DNA of 64,000 nt, taken from Paulinella micropora. Taxonomy: Eukaryota; Cercozoa; Imbricatea; Euglyphida; Paulinellidae. Shown in pieces: positions 61,033 to 64,000 of the stretch. The notes below the pieces were generated by a model. That model ran no database searches. It was not told the origin of the DNA and saw nothing but the letters and a program-made list of their open reading frames with translations. A program made the translations under genes and the position numbers. The DNA lies in contig WBZZ01004559.1 of assembly GCA_019918135.1 (NCBI GenBank), positions 22,501-86,500 of the forward strand, in the 5' to 3' direction. Position 1 is the stretch's first letter; each line of letters opens with the position of its first letter.

Positions 61033-62709
61033 CTACCGGTTTGGTCTGGGAAATATGTAGGTGCTAACGTATTGCTTATCTACGTTAATACCCCCACAGC
61101 TCGTGCGCGCAGAGGACAAGAGAACAGAGTCGGCCAGCGCCAAGTGCAGCAGCGCGTGTGCATGGGCCGCAACCTGACCCCGCCATTTGCCTAGCAGAGC
61201 TTTCGGCACCACGACGGGGCGGGACTTGCGTTCTTGCTGCGTCGTCGTCAACTGTGCACGCATGCCAATAGCAACTACATCCCGCCATAGACCGTTCTTT
61301 TTTTCAGTGGCCGGATCCGGATCGACGACCGTGGTGTATTGCTTCTTTTCTTTCATGGCTTGGTGTGCCTCTTTGCCCAGATAGTTATCCCATTCTTGCT
61401 CTTCGCTCCGAAACTCGCTGGGGCCGACGACGTCTGCGTACCATTTAGCAAGAGCTTGTTTGAGAAATTCTTTCTTGTGGCAAGCACCGACCTGTCCCTC
61501 CGGATCTGTCACTAGGCGATTGAGTATCTGATACAGATACACGCATTCTTCATAAACGACTCCAAACGGTTTGTACGGGTAGCGCAAAGGCTCGTGTGCG
61601 CCGGCAATGATAGCTTTGACTATACTGCTGTTGCTTAGAAGCAGGCGCTCTAAAAAGGGAGTCCAGCCCTTTTCCAATGCCCACACGTCAAGTTTCATAA
61701 GTAGGGAGAACGCGTTGCACAATTCTGTTTGATGCTTAGGGGGGATGACGTCTACCAGCAAGGTGTGTACTACGGAAGCCAAGGGGCCATGGGCCTCCTT
61801 CCCCAGCCTTTCATAAGTGTTGCAGACAAGCAGCAAATAGTGCAACAGACCAAGGACTATTTCTGGTTGTATACTATCAGGGAACAGACCTTGAGGTACG
61901 GGATAGAAACAGGCCTTTTCGTTTTCGCTGTCAAGCTTACATGTGGCTCCCTTGTCAATTACCCAATCTCTTTCTAGCCCCAGAAAGACAAAAGGAGAGT
62001 TACCCGAGCGTTTTTCTGGCCTCTTAAAAATTGCGTAGGGTGATATGCCGGACCAAACGTAGTACTCTTGCTCCGCTGCCCCGCTTTGTCTTGGCAGGAG
62101 TGTGGCGATGCTGCTTATTTGCTTATACAATCCCCCGAGGACGGGCGCGAGAGGCTCGGTAGTTTCTCGCTCTTTGAGCCACCTGAGCAGGTGGATGTCT
62201 CCCCAGTGCTCTGACCCCTGCAAGATAAGCAACCGGCGCTTGTCCGTTTGTTTTGAGCCTATTATTTCTTTTAAGACACGTAAAGTGGTAGCCCGTGCCT
62301 TGTAAAACACGTTTTGGTGATTGCCTAACACTTCGTGGTAGTGAGCATTTTCTACCAGGTGTACCAGCCTTCTTAAGTCTTGGCGTGTTTCTTCATCCAG
62401 CGTATGTTCACGGTCGGAGGAGGGAAACCATTGGAGACAAACGGTTTGGGGCACAGCAGAGGTTTTCCGCGAGCTTTCGGCGTCTTGCTGCACCTGGTGG
62501 AGGATCTTTTCTCGGGCTTTTACTACGGCTGGAGTAAGCTTGTAGGTGCGAATACCAAATACGGTCTTAGCATCCGCCTCGCTTACAAAGATCAAATGCC
62601 GCTGTGTTACATGAAGCCGTGCTTTTAGGGGCTTGGAGTTTTCCTTTAGTTCTGTCACTATCCTCCTTAACAGCAGTTTGAAATCGCCTCCAGCAGGACT
62701 GCCGGACAT
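61033..62709 (-). CDS. Orphan 558-aa protein
   Basis: From ATG 62709 (MSGSPAGGDFKLLLRRIVTE). Soluble, mostly helical, no TM segment. Recognisable stretches are LKARLHVTQRHLIFVSEADA, DLRRLVHLVENAHYHEVLG, SEHWGDIHLLRWLKERE, IVLGLLHYLLLVCNTYERL and FLKQALAKWYADVVG. No catalytic signature seen. Transcribed in the same direction as the 1,102-aa gene, about 350 bp upstream of its start, and divergent from the 289-aa gene, so the three may be co-regulated. Family unknown. Confidence 0.65.
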   Translation of the reverse strand: MSGSPAGGDFKLLLRRIVTELKENSKPLKARLHVTQRHLIFVSEADAKTVFGIRTYKLTPAVVKAREKILHQVQQDAESSRKTSAVPQTVCLQWFPSSDREHTLDEETRQDLRRLVHLVENAHYHEVLGNHQNVFYKARATTLRVLKEIIGSKQTDKRRLLILQGSEHWGDIHLLRWLKERETTEPLAPVLGGLYKQISSIATLLPRQSGAAEQEYYVWSGISPYAIFKRPEKRSGNSPFVFLGLERDWVIDKGATCKLDSENEKACFYPVPQGLFPDSIQPEIVLGLLHYLLLVCNTYERLGKEAHGPLASVVHTLLVDVIPPKHQTELCNAFSLLMKLDVWALEKGWTPFLERLLLSNSSIVKAIIAGAHEPLRYPYKPFGVVYEECVYLYQILNRLVTDPEGQVGACHKKEFLKQALAKWYADVVGPSEFRSEEQEWDNYLGKEAHQAMKEKKQYTTVVDPDPATEKKNGLWRDVVAIGMRAQLTTTQQERKSRPVVVPKALLGKWRGQVAAHAHALLHLALADSVLLSSARTSCGGINVDKQYVSTYIFPRPNR

Positions 62710-63027
62710 TAACCCTCGCGAAACCCTTGCCTCTTATACAAGCTACAACTTAGAGAGAGGGAGGTGGGGGGGGGGGGTAGGAGGAGTGTGGGGGGAGGGG
62801 GGGGGGGGGAAAGTGCGGCGGCGCGGGGGAGGGGGACAAGGGGGACAAAGTGTACAAGGGAGCAACCCCTCTACTTCTCCCCCCCCCCCCTTCCCCCCCC
62901 CTCCTCAGGTTAGCGTACGTTCCCTTTTTTTGTGCTAAGAAAGAGAACCAAGGAGAGATAAAAAAATCTTGGTAGGGGACCAAAAAAACTGGCCCTCATT
63001 TGTTTTTTTTTTCTGATTCCCTAGGCC
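62710..63027. promoter_or_regulatory. Divergent promoter region with long G- and C-tracts
   Basis: Between two divergent start codons. Contains G-runs of 10 or more (62766-62820) and C-runs (62879-62900). Repeated G-tracts could form quadruplexes. A T-run followed by CTGATTCCCTAGGCC lies just before the ATG of the 289-aa gene. Confidence 0.45.
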
Positions 63028-63897
63028 ATGGATAGCAGACGGAGCTTGTTTGGAGAAGCGGGGCCGGAGGATGTGGAATGCGGAGAGGTTGTGATTACCT
63101 GCGTGGCGCAAACCCAAGCGGACCCGGCGCGACAGGTCCCCGGCTCGGCCGTCACGTCCTACAGTGGTGACAAGGCGGTCCAGGTGCAGACGTGTGACGT
63201 AGTAATTGCGAAGCGTAGCGATCTGGAGAGAGCTGTCGGGGAGCTGCCACTGGTGACCAACGTGGCAACAAACTGGGATCGGGTGGACCCCCGCAAGCCT
63301 CTTGCGGCGGGCGCGGCCGAGGTGCTGTGGAGGTTTATGGGGGTGTGCGGGGAGGACGGGCTGCTGCAGGGCAAACAGGTGCGCGTGCAGACGCAGGGCG
63401 TGACTGACATGTACTTGCCACACCTAAACTGCTCCCCCAAATCCGAGTGGGCGCACGAGGACATGCTTTTTTATGCCCGGCTGCCTTACCCCGAGGAGCT
63501 GCCCAATCGATGGTCACTGCCCGCCAAGGAAGGACACTCCCGAGTCCTGCTGGAGGCGCACTGCCTGGCGGCGGCCGCGAACGAGGACTACGCTGGCTTC
63601 GCGCGCGCTGGTTGTCAAAAGCAAGTGCAGGAGTGGGCCCGCCCGGCGCGTGGCCGGGCAGGGCTTACTCCCGGCGCCGTCGCCGCCGGTCAGCCGGCCA
63701 ACGTGGCCGAGGCCCGAGCCAAGGCAGGCTCCGGCGATCGAGGGGCTGGGCCCGTGGGCCACCAGCTGTTTCTGCTGCTGCAGCGGAGCGTCATCGACTA
63801 TGTCACGCACTCGGCGCGCCGGGAAGACAACGTCCAATACGTAGGACAGTGTGTGCGCCAGAGCTATTTCGGCGAAATGAGCCGAGTGTACATGTAA
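63028..63897 (+). CDS. Orphan 289-aa protein, possibly structural
   Basis: From ATG 63028 (GCCATGG, good eukaryotic start context). The N-terminal 150 residues are beta-rich (CGEVVITCVAQTQADPARQV, YSGDKAVQVQTCDVVIAKRS, VRVQTQGVTDMYLPHL). An Ala/Gly/Arg-rich linker (about 200-245) and a C-terminal helix/strand part (FLLLQRSVIDYVTHSARRED) follow. No known domain. High GC third positions match the neighbouring genes. Confidence 0.65.
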   Translation: MDSRRSLFGEAGPEDVECGEVVITCVAQTQADPARQVPGSAVTSYSGDKAVQVQTCDVVIAKRSDLERAVGELPLVTNVATNWDRVDPRKPLAAGAAEVLWRFMGVCGEDGLLQGKQVRVQTQGVTDMYLPHLNCSPKSEWAHEDMLFYARLPYPEELPNRWSLPAKEGHSRVLLEAHCLAAAANEDYAGFARAGCQKQVQEWARPARGRAGLTPGAVAAGQPANVAEARAKAGSGDRGAGPVGHQLFLLLQRSVIDYVTHSARREDNVQYVGQCVRQSYFGEMSRVYM

Positions 63898-64000
63898 AAA
63901 CAAAAATTTTAATTAAAAGGAAAAAAAGAGAGCCAACAAGACTCCCTGCGGAAGGCAGGGCGGCCGTCAGGGTCCGGGTTTTTATGTTCTTATACTGCTG
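63898..64000 (+). terminator. AT palindrome after the 289-aa gene
   Basis: TTTTAATTAAAA at 63907-63918, ten bases after the stop, the same palindrome that forms the core of the B-type units. It supports a shared 3'-end signal. The rest to 64000 contains a further GC-rich foldback (CCTGCGGAAGGCAGGGCGGC) and no gene start. Confidence 0.55.

Overview
The window is two different DNAs joined at about 8,140. The first 8.1 kb is AT-rich and gene-dense. It looks like a small double-jelly-roll virus of the polinton-like virus (PLV) or virophage kind: a major capsid protein, a penton/minor capsid protein, a fibre-like protein and small accessory genes. It also holds an apparent telomere resolvase (protelomerase-type tyrosine recombinase, R183, R248, H277, Y286) and a 409-bp near-perfect palindrome (97-505, 186 of 188 arm positions paired). 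I read these two as one system: a linear virus or plasmid replicon with hairpin ends, or the fused-end form of one. No polymerase, helicase or packaging ATPase is visible, so the unit is either satellite-like or cut by the window edge. Several of its genes are broken by single frameshifts or an in-frame stop.

The remaining 56 kb is GC-rich and very unlike the first part. Intact, apparently intronless genes sit at its edges and as islands: an orphan protein with prohead-protease-like features (8,140-8,859), a double MYND-finger protein (20,852-22,012), a single MYND-finger protein (38,070-38,567), a pair of BRO-like/coiled-coil proteins (47,168-49,615), a small two-TM protein, and a right-hand cluster of three long orphans (1,102, 558 and 289 aa). 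AT palindromes follow several of these genes, as in some giant viruses whose mRNA 3' ends form at hairpins. The domain set (MYND, leucine-rich repeats, Sel1, F-box-like, BRO-like, a TnpB/Fanzor remnant) suits a large eukaryotic DNA virus or an integrated copy of one. A protist chromosome is the main alternative. I cannot name the organism.

Between the islands, roughly 9-57 kb is a mosaic of dispersed repeats and gene debris. The recurring modules are: (A/B/C) 60-85-bp units that begin near GTGCCAAG and end near CTTGGCGC, with an AT palindrome inside; (D) a GGCGC/CCGCGG-rich module followed by purine- and pyrimidine-rich tracts; (E) a 350-480-bp module that carries an 18-bp minisatellite (GAGAGGGGCGACGAAAGT-like) and sits in tandem arrays on both strands; (F) a hairpin with 19-bp arms (GATATGGCCGAAAAAGGCA); (G) a GAGCCCCCCGGGCTC-rich module; and (H) a 'cacagacggtgccggccagggttctaacataggct' type module, given here only by description. 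Embedded in them are broken pieces of LRR, Sel1, F-box-like, MYND, alpha/beta-hydrolase and TnpB genes and several segmental duplications, one about 1.5 kb long (40,050-41,650 and 53,000-54,545).

Long G/C homopolymers and many single-base frame breaks mean that some broken genes could be sequencing or assembly errors. That is flagged wherever it matters.
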